Position numbers and translations under genes: made by a program. A stretch of 64,000 nt of DNA from Planococcus sp. APC 4015 (GTDB lineage: Bacteria > Actinomycetota > Actinomycetes > Actinomycetales > Microbacteriaceae): assembly GCA_030407505.1 (NCBI GenBank), contig JASDDH010000011.1, positions 1-64,000 on the forward strand, read 5' to 3'. This document shows positions 27,387-38,657 of this stretch, one piece after another; the stretch's first letter is position 1; each line of letters begins with the position of its first letter. Under the pieces are notes generated by a model. That model had not been told where the DNA came from. It saw nothing but the letters and a program-made list of their open reading frames with translations, and searched no databases.

Positions 27387-27740
27387 TCACGTTCCGTCGG
27401 GACTTTCGGGGAGGTCTACGAGAACCACGCGTCCTGGTGTGGCGTCCGCCGCGTCGTGCGGCGGTGGTTCGTTGTTGCCGCGGAGCGCGTTGGGCTCAGC
27501 CGTGCCGTGCTCGACGATCTCGACGACGACCGAATCCCACCGGTAGAGGACCGTGCCGGCATGAGGTCGTTGACTGGTGATGTAGAACAATCCCGGCCAG
27601 GCGAGCGCCCCGATGGGCGGCCCATCCGGGTCGGGATTGGCAAGCGCCACACCCGCCGCCGATGCGACGTCCCGGCCGACATGGAACGGCATGCCCACGA
27701 CATCGGGAACAGTAACCCGCTCAGCGACTCGGTCGGTCAT
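27387..27740 (-). CDS. Single PASTA-domain protein
   Basis: A 117-residue protein. Residues 8-75 match a PASTA domain: VTVPDVVGMPFHVGRDVASA, with ITSQRPHAGTVL and VVVEI. PASTA domains normally occur in repeats on PknB-type kinases and penicillin-binding proteins and sense wall fragments. Here one copy stands alone without signal peptide or membrane helix. TACCGT precedes the ATG by 6 nt. Confidence 0.8.
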   Translation of the reverse strand: MTDRVAERVTVPDVVGMPFHVGRDVASAAGVALANPDPDGPPIGALAWPGLFYITSQRPHAGTVLYRWDSVVVEIVEHGTAEPNALRGNNEPPPHDAADATPGRVVLVDLPESPDGT

Positions 27741-27855
27741 GGACCCACGGTACGCCCGGCGATCAGAGCTGGCGAGACCGAGTCAACAGGCTCCAGAGCC
27801 GGTTGGCTTTTGGGGCCCGCGGTCGGGGTCGGCGACGAGAGCAGATGTGCACGCG

Positions 27856-28716
27856 TCACACATGGGTGGCGGTGATCAGGAGGTATTCCCAGTCCATCGC
27901 GCCCTCGCGAAGGAACCGATCGCCCAGAGCGGCCAGGTCTGCATCCAACGCAGCCATCCGTGAGGCGTCGTCGCCGAGGAATCGGTACACCGCGATCGTG
28001 GGGCCGTAGTTGATCTTGAAGAAGTCGCGGAACTCGATGCCGTCCGAGAACCGGTTCACGCGCAGGGTCTGCTGTCGCGCGACCAGGTCCGTGACGCGCT
28101 CCCCGAGGAGGGACCGCACGTGATCGGCGCGTCCCCACAGTGGCGCCGGGGATGCTCCGGCTGGCGGCGAGGGTGCGTAGGGCTTCATCGTGGCGAACAT
28201 CTGGCCGATGAAGCCTTCGGGCGTCCAGCTCAGCACGCCGACGGTGCCTCCGGGGCGGCAGACGCGCAGTAGTTCATCGGCGGCCTGCTGATGATGGGGG
28301 GCGAACATGACGCCGATGCACGACAAGACGACGTCGAAGGTCGCGTCGGCGAACGGCAGCGACTCGGCGTCGGCAGTCTGCCACGTCAACTCGAGCCCTT
28401 CGGCCGTTGCCTCGGCCCGGCCCACATCAAGGAGTTCAGGGGTCAGGTCGGTAGCGGTGACGTGAGCTCCTTGACGTGCAGCGGGCAGGGCCGCCGTCCC
28501 GGTGCCGGCCGCCACGTCGAGGACGCGTTGCCCGGATTGCACCTCCAGGGTGCCCACCAGGATGCGGCCGAGAGAGCCGACGACCTCGTCGGCGACGGCG
28601 GGATAGTTCCCGCTCGCCCACATCGCGGCGTGTCTCGCCTTCAGAGCCTGATCTTCCGGCATCGCCGTGAGCGACGTGGCCGCGGATGTCGGTTCGGTGC
28701 TGGACTGCATGGACAT
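27856..28716 (-). CDS. Class I SAM-dependent methyltransferase (UbiE-like)
   Basis: A 286-residue methyltransferase with SAM-binding motif I RVLDVAAGTGTAALPAARQG, motif II VTATDLTPELLDVGRAEA, the post-motif ADAESLPFADATFDVVLSCI and LRVCRPGGTVGVLSW. The substrate is unknown. GGAGGA lies just before ATG 28716; a second ATG at 28710 has better spacing and is an equal alternative. Confidence 0.87.
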   Translation of the reverse strand: MSMQSSTEPTSAATSLTAMPEDQALKARHAAMWASGNYPAVADEVVGSLGRILVGTLEVQSGQRVLDVAAGTGTAALPAARQGAHVTATDLTPELLDVGRAEATAEGLELTWQTADAESLPFADATFDVVLSCIGVMFAPHHQQAADELLRVCRPGGTVGVLSWTPEGFIGQMFATMKPYAPSPPAGASPAPLWGRADHVRSLLGERVTDLVARQQTLRVNRFSDGIEFRDFFKINYGPTIAVYRFLGDDASRMAALDADLAALGDRFLREGAMDWEYLLITATHV

Positions 28717-28837
28717 GGTTCCTCCGGAACTCGTTCGTTTCCCCAACCGTAGGAACGGTCATCCGGATCCCACATCGGGGCCGACGCGCAAGAGTTCTCG
28801 GCCTCGACCCATCACGTGGCGGCTGACGCGTAGGCAG

Positions 28838-29926
28838 TCAGGCGCCGGATAGCAGCCGCGCGACTGCCGCCGTGCGTGCGGTGCGTCCATGCAGGCCGAG
28901 CTTCGCGTACACGTTCTGCAGATGCCGCTCGACTGTGCGCACCGAGAGCGTCAGGTCGGCCGCAATGGCCTCATTGTCATGACCCCGCGCAGCCACGCGG
29001 AGGATCTCGAACTCGCGGGGAGAGAGCAACGAGGCGATGTCGGACGCGAGCGCAACAGGCTCGTGGGACCGGTCCGGGGCGATGAAGTCGGCGATCTCGC
29101 GACGCACGATTGGCCACGCCGATTCATCGGACAGGACGATGTGGTTTTTGCTTTCCAGCGCTACAAGTCGAGCGCCCCGGATGTGGGCGGCAAGGTACCG
29201 TGCCTGCTCGAAACTCTTGATCTGGTCCCCGAGGCTGTGCAGCACCAGAGTCGGCAGGTCGAGCTCGCCCAACCGGCCGCTGGAGTCGATCATCTGTCGC
29301 TGGGAGCGGGCGAGAACGGCTGTGTCCGCGTCGACAGCCATCTTCTGCAGGTCATCGATCCAGCACATCTGCTCTTCGGTTCCACCGGGGATCATCATGC
29401 TCGTGAAGACTCGGCGGAACTCCGAGGTGGGCCGCCCCCACCCGACTTTGATCATCGCCTCGAACGCGTGACCCAACTCCAGCTCGTTCGCCGACGGAAC
29501 GCCGTGCACTCCCGCGTCGCTCCCGTAGAAGATCAACCGGGTCAAGCGCCCCGGGTGCCGCGCCGCGTACTCGATCGCCACCGGGCCGCCCTGCGCCATC
29601 GCGAGGAGGGCGAAGCGCTCGAACCCGGCGCCATCGGCGACGGCCTCGAGGTCCGCGACGCGGGCCTGCAAGCTGTGGTCGGTCACATCACGATCAGACA
29701 ACCCGTGTCCGCGCTCGTCATACCGGATCACCGTCGCGATCCGGCCGAGCTCCACCAGGAAATGACGCCAGACAGGGCTCTGCCAGTCGAACTGGAGATG
29801 ACTCAACCAGCACGCATCGATGAGCAAAGGCGGCCCCGCGCCATGTATCGCGTAAGCGATCCCCACGCCGTCTGCAGAGCGCGCGAAGCGGATGTCCTGC
29901 ACCGCATCCGTTTCGAAAGCGCCCAC
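28838..29926 (-). CDS. LuxR-type regulator with N-terminal alpha/beta-hydrolase domain lacking the nucleophile
   Basis: About 362 residues. The N-terminal alpha/beta-hydrolase fold (to about residue 275) has GIAYAIHGAGPPLLID, VIRYDERGHGLSDRD and a late H in SKNHIVLSDESAW. The C-terminus is a LuxR helix-turn-helix: LLSPREFEILRVAARGHDNE, then IAADLTLSVRTVERHLQNVY. The nucleophile elbow of relatives (GxSQGG) reads LLAMAQGGPVA here, with Ala (GCG) for Ser, so the domain is probably a ligand sensor, not an enzyme. GTG 29926 follows TAGCAT by 7 nt; ATG 29935 is possible. About 230 bp without a supported gene separate it from the next gene. Confidence 0.85.
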   Translation of the reverse strand: MGAFETDAVQDIRFARSADGVGIAYAIHGAGPPLLIDACWLSHLQFDWQSPVWRHFLVELGRIATVIRYDERGHGLSDRDVTDHSLQARVADLEAVADGAGFERFALLAMAQGGPVAIEYAARHPGRLTRLIFYGSDAGVHGVPSANELELGHAFEAMIKVGWGRPTSEFRRVFTSMMIPGGTEEQMCWIDDLQKMAVDADTAVLARSQRQMIDSSGRLGELDLPTLVLHSLGDQIKSFEQARYLAAHIRGARLVALESKNHIVLSDESAWPIVRREIADFIAPDRSHEPVALASDIASLLSPREFEILRVAARGHDNEAIAADLTLSVRTVERHLQNVYAKLGLHGRTARTAAVARLLSGA

Positions 29927-30167
29927 GCGCCTCATGCTAGAAGTCCCGAGCGCTCAGCACACCCCCGACGGCGTGAGTCAGCAGGTCGCCAACGAAGACG
30001 GAATCCCGCGCTCACCGTATGTTGTGTGGGCGTATTGCTGAGCGAAACGCCCGTTAGCAATCCCCATGCGGGCGGTTCTGGAGTCGGGAACCCATTCGTG
30101 CACGTTCGTTTAGCGGAATGCCGATCCGCGGCGACATCGGCCATGGTTCGAGCGGCTTCGGGCCGGG

Positions 30168-32183
<2,016 letters not shown>

Positions 32184-32343
32184 GTGTCAACGTCGGAAGT
32201 GCCGCCGCCACCATCGCGACCAGAGAGGAATGAGCTCCAGCCTGACTAGATCACCCTCAGACCTTCGGACGAGAGATCCCGAACCATGACCACGCCCTGA
32301 TCAACGGAGGATCGATGTCGATCGGGGGGCATACGCGGGTCGC

Positions 32344-33096
32344 TCAACGGGCGGGTAAGAGTACCGCTTTCCAAAGATCGCGGTGGCCGCCCGCGAAATC
32401 GGTTGCAGCACGCCAGTGGTCGCCGTGCCCATCGACGAACATCGTGGCCCACGGTTCGCGACCCACCCGGTGTGAACCCGTGAGAAGGTCCAGCATGGCT
32501 TGAGCGCGCTGGTAAAGCGTTTCGGGCAACGAAGCACGCAGTTCCCGATCGGCCTCGTAGCCATCAATGAAGGCAGAGAGACCCTGCGCGGCTCGCTCAG
32601 GAGTCTGGTGAGGGCTAAGGGTGAAGGCCTGCGCGGCGTATGCGAGATCCCATAGCCGCGTGCTTGGTGCAGATGCATCCCAGTCGATGAAGACCCATCG
32701 CTCCCCGATGATGAGGTTCCAGGGGGCGAGGTCGTTATGACACACGAGGTCGGAGTTCGGCGCCGGGATGGCAGTTTCCCAGATTGCGTTTTCAGCGGGC
32801 ACAAAGGCTGCGCTTGCGTCGTGGATTGCCCGCACCATCGCCCCGATACGAGAGAGCTCCGAGCGCGTGAGGGGGTCCGACTCTATTGCGAGCCGGCCGG
32901 GGATGAACTCGGTCACTTGCCGACCCTGGTCGTCGCGACCATAAACTGCTGGGACATCGACTTCAGCGTTGCGCACTGCCGTCATGTACTCGAAAACACT
33001 CGGTGTCGAAGTGTTCCATGATTTACGCACGGTTGAGCCGATGCGAATCACGCTCCCACCAGGGTTTCCGCCCGCGAGGTCATGTTCGACTTCCAC
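32344..33096 (-). CDS. Aminoglycoside phosphotransferase-family protein
   Basis: A 250-residue protein with VIRIGSTVRKSWNTSTPSVF (glycine-poor nucleotide loop), catalytic LVCHNDLAPWNLII and metal FIDWDASAPSTRLWDLAYA. The function is not determinable, and it is unlike the phosphotransferase at 21.3 kb. The GTG start lies 6 nt after TAGGGT. It sits in a minus-strand run of accessory genes. Confidence 0.85.
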   Translation of the reverse strand: MEVEHDLAGGNPGGSVIRIGSTVRKSWNTSTPSVFEYMTAVRNAEVDVPAVYGRDDQGRQVTEFIPGRLAIESDPLTRSELSRIGAMVRAIHDASAAFVPAENAIWETAIPAPNSDLVCHNDLAPWNLIIGERWVFIDWDASAPSTRLWDLAYAAQAFTLSPHQTPERAAQGLSAFIDGYEADRELRASLPETLYQRAQAMLDLLTGSHRVGREPWATMFVDGHGDHWRAATDFAGGHRDLWKAVLLPAR

Positions 33097-33215
33097 AGCC
33101 CAACCCTAGTCCGGCCATCCCGACCAGAACGGGTGTAGTGCTCGTCTTGATCACCCGCAAGACGGTCGGCTACCGGGTGCCGAGATGCTCGCTTGCGCGT
33201 CCGTCAGTCATCGTC

Positions 33216-33812
33216 TCAGCGTCGGCTGACGATCAGGTATCGCTCGTCCGAGGTGGGTCCACCCCAGTACGACGGGTCATCGAGCACGCTGAGCTGCACA
33301 TCGCTTCGTTGGTCGCGGACGAGCTTGGCGCACTCGTCGGCGGTCAACCCGACCCCGGTCTGCCACCGCCCCTCGATGAGGATCAGGACCCCGGTCGGTG
33401 TGAGGAGCTCGATCCAGCTGTGGAGTGCCGCTGCGTGAGCAGGCATCGCCCAGAGCACGTGGCGGCAGAGGACGACGTCGAAAGAGCCGGCCGAAAGCGG
33501 AGGGCGTGCAGCGTCAGCGACGATGAACGTCGGCTTCGGGATCGCCCCGTCATTCTTCTCGCGAGCGCGGCGGATCATCTCGGAGGAGAAGTCGACGCCG
33601 GTGACGAAGTGCCCACCCTCGCTGGCGAACAGATGCGACAGCGTTCCGGTCCCGCACCCGAGGTCGGCCACCCGACGCTCACGACCGCCGATCACAGGAA
33701 GCAGCAAGTCCGCCCACGCTTGCCGGGTCCGAGGATCGTGAAGCCCATGGTCGGCCGCGTCGTCGAACCTCTCGGCTTCGGCATCCCACAGAGCTCTCGC
33801 CTCGTCTGTCAC
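33216..33812 (-). CDS. Class I SAM-dependent methyltransferase
   Basis: A 198-residue methyltransferase: RVADLGCGTGTLSHLFASEG (SAM loop), VTGVDFSSEMIRRAREKN, ADAARPPLSAGSFDVVLCRH, GVLILIEGRW. The substrate is unknown. Its ATG overlaps the stop of a small upstream frame (ATGA at 33812-33809), which contains a GAGTC microsatellite. Confidence 0.87.
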   Translation of the reverse strand: MTDEARALWDAEAERFDDAADHGLHDPRTRQAWADLLLPVIGGRERRVADLGCGTGTLSHLFASEGGHFVTGVDFSSEMIRRAREKNDGAIPKPTFIVADAARPPLSAGSFDVVLCRHVLWAMPAHAAALHSWIELLTPTGVLILIEGRWQTGVGLTADECAKLVRDQRSDVQLSVLDDPSYWGGPTSDERYLIVSRR

Positions 33813-33997
33813 TCGTCACATACTTCCATCTGGCGTCGAGCGGGGCGCGTGCCGTCAGCCGAGTCGAGTCGAGTCGAGTCGAGTCGAGTGTCTCTGATGA
33901 AGACGTTCCACTGGTCGAAGGGTGGTCCTCCAGCGAAACGAAAACCGGCCCGCTTCGCCCGCAGTTGCCTGATCCCCTCTCGTGTTGCACACGGCAT
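33809..33997 (-). CDS. Possible small ORF coupled to the methyltransferase, with microsatellite
   Basis: A 62-residue frame (GIRQLRAKRAGFRFAGGPPF, then DQWNVFIRDTRLDSTRLDS) whose TGA overlaps the methyltransferase ATG. The first 38 residues look protein-like; the rest is translated from the GAGTC repeat. There is no clear ribosome site or -10. It may be the tail of a decayed gene. Confidence 0.3.
   Translation of the reverse strand: MPCATREGIRQLRAKRAGFRFAGGPPFDQWNVFIRDTRLDSTRLDSADGTRPARRQMEVCDE
33861..33888. repeat. GAGTC pentanucleotide microsatellite
   Basis: Five uninterrupted GAGTC units plus GAG. The unit length is not a multiple of three, so gain or loss of a unit would change the reading frame of the small ORF that reads into the methyltransferase start. 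Confidence 0.9.
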
Positions 33998-34048
33998 CCT
34001 CTGCCATACAGGTGGCGGTGGGCCAACTGGCCGACGAGCGACCGCAAC

Positions 34049-35095
34049 TCAGTGGAACGTGAGCACTCCGGTTGCAAGATAGAAAGGTGCGGGGACGGGT
34101 GGCTTTCGAAGTTGTCGGAGTTGACGCCCCAGCAATCGCGCCCAGGTGTCATAGCGGCGTGTGCCGGTGACGAAGATGGTGAGGCTGCCGTCGGGCGCGA
34201 TGTGGATCGCAGGGTCGCACACGCCAGCACCCATCCAATCCGGGGTCTCCCCGTCGTCGGTGTCGAGGATTCTGACGGGTTCCGTCCATTCATGACGATG
34301 CGGTGAGGCGGTCGGTGCCGTCATGCGCCATAGTCCTTGAGCCGGGTAGGGCCTTGTTCGGTGAAGGTTCGTGCCAGCCGCCAGAATCATCGTCCAGCCG
34401 GCGTCGGTCTTGCCGAGTGCTACGTCGAAGAACCCTTCGGAAGGTGACGTGAATTGTGCGGGTTCACTCCACTGACCGAAGCCATTCGGACTGGTGACAC
34501 ACCGTAACTCGTAGTCCGGCTGCTCACCTGGTGCAACTTCATGCGGTGTGGCCAAGTGCCACATGATGTACCTGCCGTTCTCGAAGACGACGCGGGGCTC
34601 CATAACACTCGGCCTGTCGGGACTGCCCCTGAGGAGCGGCGCACCCGTGCGGTGCCATCCACCGTCCAGATACTCCAGCGCGCCGATGGCGTAGTGGCTC
34701 GTGTGGCCGACGTGCTGGCGTCCACGGCGGCCGGCGTAGTAGATGCGTGCTGGCGTCGAGGCGGTCGCCGGAACGTATGACGGCGTGTGCATCCCGCCGC
34801 CGTCCCACGCCGTGGGTGGCGGATCTTTGACCAGTGCGCGGGCACGCCCTCGTCGGTTCGCCCTCAGCGACCACTCGGCGGTCGCCAGGGGGCTGGAACT
34901 TTCGGTCGTGGCGACGTAGAGGCGGTTGCGGAATGACGTCGAGTACCCGCCAAGGTACAGCGTCCACCCGTCTACGGTGGCCACCAAGTCGCCGCTACCC
35001 ACGCCCAGAAGACCCCGAGGCATCGGGCCATCCGCCATGTCCCACAGCACCCGGGCGGAACGCAGTTGCATCATGATCTCTGGCGGGCCGCGCAT
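34049..35095 (-). CDS. Hypothetical protein, five-bladed beta-propeller (GH43/GH32-like) fold
   Basis: A 348-residue protein. Repeated blade-like segments (WTLYLGGYSTSFRNRLYVAT, HTPSYVPATASTPARIYYAG, PSVMEPRVVFENGRYIMWHL, GWTMILAAGTNL, GVCDPAIHIAPDGSLTIFVT) resemble GH43/GH32-type propellers. No signal peptide is visible. The catalytic triad cannot be assigned with confidence, so activity is unknown. The start is uncertain: ATG 35095 or ATG 35074. Confidence 0.7.
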   Translation of the reverse strand: MRGPPEIMMQLRSARVLWDMADGPMPRGLLGVGSGDLVATVDGWTLYLGGYSTSFRNRLYVATTESSSPLATAEWSLRANRRGRARALVKDPPPTAWDGGGMHTPSYVPATASTPARIYYAGRRGRQHVGHTSHYAIGALEYLDGGWHRTGAPLLRGSPDRPSVMEPRVVFENGRYIMWHLATPHEVAPGEQPDYELRCVTSPNGFGQWSEPAQFTSPSEGFFDVALGKTDAGWTMILAAGTNLHRTRPYPAQGLWRMTAPTASPHRHEWTEPVRILDTDDGETPDWMGAGVCDPAIHIAPDGSLTIFVTGTRRYDTWARLLGRQLRQLRKPPVPAPFYLATGVLTFH

Positions 35096-35284
35096 CCGCG
35101 GTATTCAGTCACGTTCCAACGGTAGCCGCGCCCCCGCGTGGGAGGAAAGGCGAGCTTGGCCGCGTGAACCGCGTCATGCGCTACTCCGGGCGGCGCCCGC
35201 CCAGGATGCCCAGGCACGCGGATTGACGAACGGCATGGTCATGGTCGACCTAGGCGTCTGACTGCTCGCCCAGCTGCCTGAAGG

Positions 35285-36250
35285 TCAGTGCGCGGCGTCC
35301 CACCAGTCGAGCACCCGTGATCCGATGAGCGTGAGCCAGCGAGATGGTCGACCTTCAGCGGTGTCGACGTCGAACCACGTGCGGCCGGGCAGGGGAGTGG
35401 ACTGCAGCCACGTGCCGTCTGGTTGGCGGGCTCGCCGCACGAGTCCAATCGCCTCGGTGAGACGTTCATCGGGTGGCGTCCCCTCGGTCAGGGACACGTC
35501 GCGGAAGTGATCGAGCGCTGCCAGCGCGCTGTATCGGTACCGGTTCGGGTACACGAACTGTGTCAAGAAGTCGCCGACGAGCTCGCCGGTGCTTGCACGG
35601 TGGAGAAGGCGTCGTTCGAGAAGATACTGTTCACCGCTCCGGCGCGAGCTCGAGAGTTCTGGGTGACCGGTGATCCGTTCGTATGCGAGCATCCCGCGAA
35701 TCGCGTTGAGTGTCGAGTGGAAGGATGAGCGCGTCGAGTCGCCCTCCTCGGCCTCGCAGTTCCAGCCGCCGTCGGGCAGGAGATGTGCCGGGAACCATTC
35801 AGTCAGCGTCGTGACGTCGGCGCCGAGCCAAGCGCCGGCGGCCAGCGTGTATGAGTTGATGCACACGTCGACCTCGCCGGCCCAGTACGGCTGGTCGTTG
35901 TACTCCCACCGGCTGCTGATCGCGAGCTTCTCCGCTGTCCCCGCGAGTCGTCCGGCATCGAGCCCCCATTCGCGGAGGTCCTTGAGCGCCCACGTCGTCG
36001 CCGTCCACGGCTGCCCGGGCTCGTCGGCGTCGCTGTCGAGAAAGTCTGCGGGGAAGAATGCTCCACCTGCCCACTGACCATCCGCGTCCTGCTCAGACAG
36101 CAGTCGGGCGCCGAACCCTTCGGACGCGACCCGAGCGCGGGTCGCTTCCCAAACCTGTGGCGGCGAGCCGGCAAGATCCCGTTCCACCTGCCAGCGCAGC
36201 GCTGGATCGGAGTCGAGCAGCCAATCGAGCACGCGCGGGTCGATCGCCAT
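35285..36250 (-). CDS. Terpenoid-cyclase/prenyltransferase-toroid-like protein
   Basis: A 321-residue all-helical protein beginning MAIDPRVLDWLLDSDPALRW. Repeated motifs QDADGQWAGG, LPDGGWNCEAEEG and RQPDGTWLQS are the QW-type repeats of alpha/alpha-toroid proteins. It is half the length of real squalene cyclases and lacks a DxDD motif, so cyclase activity is unlikely. I prefer ATG 36250 (over 36316) because TAGCCT lies 7 nt upstream and the family start matches. Confidence 0.75.
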   Translation of the reverse strand: MAIDPRVLDWLLDSDPALRWQVERDLAGSPPQVWEATRARVASEGFGARLLSEQDADGQWAGGAFFPADFLDSDADEPGQPWTATTWALKDLREWGLDAGRLAGTAEKLAISSRWEYNDQPYWAGEVDVCINSYTLAAGAWLGADVTTLTEWFPAHLLPDGGWNCEAEEGDSTRSSFHSTLNAIRGMLAYERITGHPELSSSRRSGEQYLLERRLLHRASTGELVGDFLTQFVYPNRYRYSALAALDHFRDVSLTEGTPPDERLTEAIGLVRRARQPDGTWLQSTPLPGRTWFDVDTAEGRPSRWLTLIGSRVLDWWDAAH

Positions 36251-36755
36251 GCCCAGCAGGCTACCGCCGTTCCCGCAGGAATCGAGATCGATCACGTCCC
36301 TTGCGCAGGCGGGCATCGGGGCGGAGCTGCGCTGCGGCGAGCCTCACGGGTCGTGCAGTCCGAACGCGGATTCTCGCGAGCTGACGGACGGGGCGTGGTA
36401 TGCCGGTTGATGCTTGTGGACGCCTACGAAGCACGGACTCGGCGCCCCATCATCGAGTACTCGACCCGTGGAGTTGTCCGCGACGCTGAGCGATGTGGGT
36501 GCAAGAAAAGTGGCTCACCCTCAGCCGGGTAACCTTGTCGCGGCACTTCTCATCCGACGCGTCCCAGGCAATAGATGCATTTGTGGAGGGACGCCTGATC
36601 CACCGCCTGGTGGAGCCCATAGAACTCGACCGAAACGTCATGCGCCGTGCCATCACCGCCATCGCGCTCGCGCTGCCGTAGGCGCTGAGACGTCCGACGT
36701 CGACACGAGATCCCCGTTGCAGCAAAGGAAAGTACCTGACCATAGGAGGCCAACG
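36251..36755. other. 505-bp stretch without a supported gene
   Basis: Short frames in all directions show no recognisable family or consistent codon use. The last ~13 bp hold the ribosome site of the flavin oxidoreductase. A 62-codon frame at 36493-36681 could be a fragment but matches nothing I recognise. Confidence 0.6.
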
Positions 36756-37736
36756 ATGCCCAATGCCCGCGACGTGGGAGTCATGCTTCCCCGCGACCTC
36801 CCCGCAAACGAGGTCATCGCCTTCGCCCGGCGCGCCGAAGCGCTCGGCTTCGATGAAGTCTGGGTCGTAGAGGATCTCGGTTTCCGCGGCGGAATCGCCC
36901 AGGCTGCCACCGTACTGGCGAGCACGACACACGTCACCGTCGGCGTCGGCATCCTGCCCGCCGGCTCCCGAAATGTGGCATTCGCGGCGATGGAAATCGC
37001 GACTCTGGAGGAACTGTTCCCCGGTCGGGTGCTCATCGGGATCGGGCACGGCATGCCGGACTGGATGCGCGCCGCCGGCGCCTGGCCGCGCAGCCCACTC
37101 ACTCTGCTGCGTGAATACACCATCGCGCTGACGACGTTGCTGCGCGGTGAGCCGGGCCCCGTCGCGGGCCGCTACGTCGATGTCGCAGGTGTCCGCCTCG
37201 ACATGGTGCCCGGCACGCCTCCTCCGGTCGTGTGGGGCGTGCGTGGTCCGAAATCGCTCGCCGCGGCCGGCCATGTTGCGGACGGAATCATCCTCGCCGA
37301 GCCCTCGACCCCGGAGTACATCCGTGCGTCGGCCGAGGCTGCCGCCTTCGATACCAGCCGTATCGGTCGCAGGCCGCCACGCCTCATCACCTACGACGTC
37401 GCTGTCGTCGCCTCCACGGACGCCGCAGCGCGTGAACTGGTCCGACCGACGCTCGGAGTCATCAGCGAGCCCGATTGGTTCCCGCACATCGCCCCGCTGC
37501 CGTTCGCCGCCGAGTTCGTGGCGCTTCGCGAACACACCGGCAGTGCTGAGGCCTTCGCCGCCGCGCTCCCTGCCGAATGGATTGACACGCTCGCCCTCGC
37601 CGGCACGGCGGAACGAGTAAGGAACGGCATCGCTGCCCGACACGCAGCCGGGGCAACGAGCGTCGTACTCACACCCATCGGATCGAATCGGATGGCCGCG
37701 CTCGAGGACCTCGCAGCCGTCCTGCAGACGCCATAG
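36756..37736 (+). CDS. LLM class flavin-dependent oxidoreductase
   Basis: A 326-residue luciferase-like monooxygenase barrel with FARRAEALGFDEVWVVEDL, TTHVTVGVGILPAGSRN, FPGRVLIGIGHGMPDWM and GPKSLAAAGHVADGIILAEP. It uses FMN or F420; the cofactor and substrate are not determinable. TAGGAGG (36743-36749) lies 6 nt before the ATG, one of the clear Shine-Dalgarno starts in this region. The ~300 bp after it hold nothing I can support. Confidence 0.9.
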   Translation: MPNARDVGVMLPRDLPANEVIAFARRAEALGFDEVWVVEDLGFRGGIAQAATVLASTTHVTVGVGILPAGSRNVAFAAMEIATLEELFPGRVLIGIGHGMPDWMRAAGAWPRSPLTLLREYTIALTTLLRGEPGPVAGRYVDVAGVRLDMVPGTPPPVVWGVRGPKSLAAAGHVADGIILAEPSTPEYIRASAEAAAFDTSRIGRRPPRLITYDVAVVASTDAAARELVRPTLGVISEPDWFPHIAPLPFAAEFVALREHTGSAEAFAAALPAEWIDTLALAGTAERVRNGIAARHAAGATSVVLTPIGSNRMAALEDLAAVLQTP

Positions 37737-38033
37737 GTCGACCCCGCTCCCGGCTCGGCCGCATGCGGAACCGTTGCGAACCTCAAGCTGGCGGCGCCTT
37801 CGCCCACCGCGGCAGTCGGTAGACGAAGGGCAGATCGCGCGCTGGCCTGTCGCTCAGCGCCGCCGGGCGCGGATGCCGGTTCACCAAAGCGAACGGTCAC
37901 GCGATCGTCGACGTAGGTCCCGCTCAGCGGGGCAACGTGCGATCAATGCACGCCGTGGGAGAGTTTGCACAGCAGTCCCAACACCGCGCCGCGCTGCCTG
38001 TCGCTTGGGGTCGTCGCGACGTAGGCTCACGCG

Positions 38034-38258
38034 CTATGCCGGTGGGTTGTTGGTCGCCGCGAGTGCGGCATAGCTGTACAGCCGCACCTCCCCGTCGTCC
38101 AGAAGAATCGTGTAGACAATGACGTCAGCCTCACCGTCGAGGTCATATCGCGTGTAGTCAAGCCATTGAAGGATTGTCTTCGACCGTCGCAAGACCCGTC
38201 CCATTTGTCCGCCCGGTGTTCGGACAACATCCCCTTGCTTCAACACCCGCGCTGCCAT
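38034..38258 (-). CDS. Small hypothetical protein, SH3-like
   Basis: A 74-residue, beta-rich protein: MAARVLKQGDVVRTPGGQMG, VIVYTILLDDGEVRLYSYAA. The pattern looks like a KOW/SH3-like barrel, but no family is recognised. TACGCT lies exactly 6 nt before the ATG, supporting a real leaderless gene. Confidence 0.65.
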   Translation of the reverse strand: MAARVLKQGDVVRTPGGQMGRVLRRSKTILQWLDYTRYDLDGEADVIVYTILLDDGEVRLYSYAALAATNNPPA

Positions 38259-38300
38259 AGGGCGAGCGTAGTAGCCGGCCCTTGATCGCGCGCATGCCGC

Positions 38301-38657
38301 TCAGGTCGCCGCGTCGATCACGCAGAAGCGGTTTCCTTCTGGGTCCTCCATGATGATGTAGTCCGCATCGTCTGGCCGTTTGTCCCAGGAAATCTCCCTC
38401 GCGCCCAGCACCTGAAGTCGGTGAACCTCGGCCGCCTGGTCCTCCGCGTAGAGGTCCAGGTGGATGCGGGGTGGAAGGGTTCGCTCGGAGTGGTGGGCGT
38501 CGAGCGACACATTGGGTCCGTTACGGTCGCGCGGGTGGAGCAGGGCGAAGTCATCGTCGATCGGTTCGCGGACTACGTAGTCGAGAGCGGAAGACCAGAA
38601 CCGAATTTGCTTCTCGAGGTTGTTCACCCGAATGACGATCGACCCCACAGTGAGCAT
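38301..38657 (-). CDS. VOC family (glyoxalase/bleomycin-resistance fold) protein
   Basis: A 118-residue VOC protein with VGSIVIRVNNLEKQIRFWSS, PRIHLDLYAEDQAAEVHRL and the closing IIMEDPEGNRFCVID with the metal-ligand Glu. The function is unknown. ATG 38657 follows TACGCT by 6 nt. Confidence 0.87.
   Translation of the reverse strand: MLTVGSIVIRVNNLEKQIRFWSSALDYVVREPIDDDFALLHPRDRNGPNVSLDAHHSERTLPPRIHLDLYAEDQAAEVHRLQVLGAREISWDKRPDDADYIIMEDPEGNRFCVIDAAT

Noticed and set aside
35285..36250. Functional squalene or terpene cyclase
   Set aside because: The protein is half length and lacks a DxDD or other cyclase acid motif; only the toroid repeats are shared.
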